Assembly: GCA_963693635.1 (NCBI GenBank)
Contig: CAVOBC010000315.1
Coordinates: 1 to 5,699 of the forward strand
Origin: CAVOBC01 sp963693635
GTDB lineage: Bacteria; Pseudomonadota; Gammaproteobacteria; Pseudomonadales; Azotimanducaceae
Direction: 5' to 3'
DNA length: 5,699 nucleotides
The position numbers were made by a program, and so were the translations under genes. This document shows positions 5,650 through 5,699 of the stretch, in pieces (within the stretch, counting starts at the first letter, position 1; each line of letters begins with the position of its first letter). The notes beneath the pieces were generated by a model. That model was not told where the DNA came from. It did no database searches and was given only the letters and a program-made list of their open reading frames with translations.

Positions 5650-5654
5650 CCCCC

Positions 5655-5699
5655 ATGCCTACGCCTGCACGCGTCGTTGTCCTTCCAAAGGACCCCGGT
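5655..5699 (+). CDS. Start of an unidentified gene, 3' partial
   Basis: Fifteen codons are visible (MPTPARVVVLPKDPG) before the window ends. A strong AGGAGA ribosome binding site precedes the ATG, and the long upstream intergenic region fits a gene start. The sequence is too short to assign a family. It has no positive, hydrophobic signal-peptide pattern, and the run RVVVLP could be a first beta strand. It is transcribed divergently from the FAD oxidoreductase gene. Confidence 0.6.
   Translation, partial: MPTPARVVVLPKDPG

Larger units (their letters stand above)
5301..5654. other. Divergent intergenic region
   Basis: About 350 bp separate the minus-strand FAD oxidoreductase from the plus-strand gene at 5655. 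I see no gene here: the open frames are short, lack ribosome binding sites and run through repeats. Bases around 5420-5620 are richer in A and T than the flanking genes. The region holds three degenerate repeats with a terminator-like hairpin, an alternating GC run at 5451-5458, paired ACTTTCAA sequences and weak promoter candidates facing both ways. Confidence 0.7.

Overview
The window looks like a piece of a bacterial chromosome, probably proteobacterial. Coding DNA is GC-rich, genes are closely packed, and starts carry Shine-Dalgarno-like AGAGG, GGGGA and GGAG sequences. A gammaproteobacterium would fit the style of the intergenic repeats, but nothing here fixes the taxon. No tRNA, rRNA, CRISPR, transposase or phage gene is visible.

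Layout from left to right. (1) Bases 2-529, plus strand: the C-terminal part of an alpha/beta hydrolase of the Tex30/KANSL3-like (COG3571) type, cut by the left edge. (2) Bases 617-2308, plus strand: a complete amidohydrolase of the N-acyl-D-amino-acid deacylase (D-aminoacylase) family. (3) Bases 2309-2770: a gene-free, repeat-dense interval between convergent genes. It holds two diverged copies of a ~90-105 bp repeat that bracket a train of hairpins and a 15-bp tandem repeat. (4) Bases 2771-3907, minus strand: an M28-like peptidase whose usual metal-ligand motifs look substituted. (5) Bases 3936-5300, minus strand: an FAD-dependent D-lactate dehydrogenase/glycolate oxidase (LDHD/GlcD) type enzyme, just upstream of the peptidase and probably in one operon with it. 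(6) Bases 5301-5654: a divergent intergenic region whose middle and right part is AT-richer, with three degenerate 32-34 bp spaced repeats that can form a terminator-like hairpin and a competing one. (7) Bases 5655-5699, plus strand: the first 15 codons of a gene that runs off the right edge.

The genes suggest scavenging catabolism. The deacylase would release D-amino acids from N-acylated forms, the peptidase-like protein may act on small peptides or amides, and the FAD enzyme oxidises a D-2-hydroxy acid, giving 2-oxo acids for central metabolism. This functional link is inferred from neighbourhood and family, not shown. The most unusual parts are the composite repeat at 2315-2779, which looks like a non-autonomous mobile or REP-like element, the degenerate active site of the peptidase, and the repeat/attenuator-like structure at 5424-5514.
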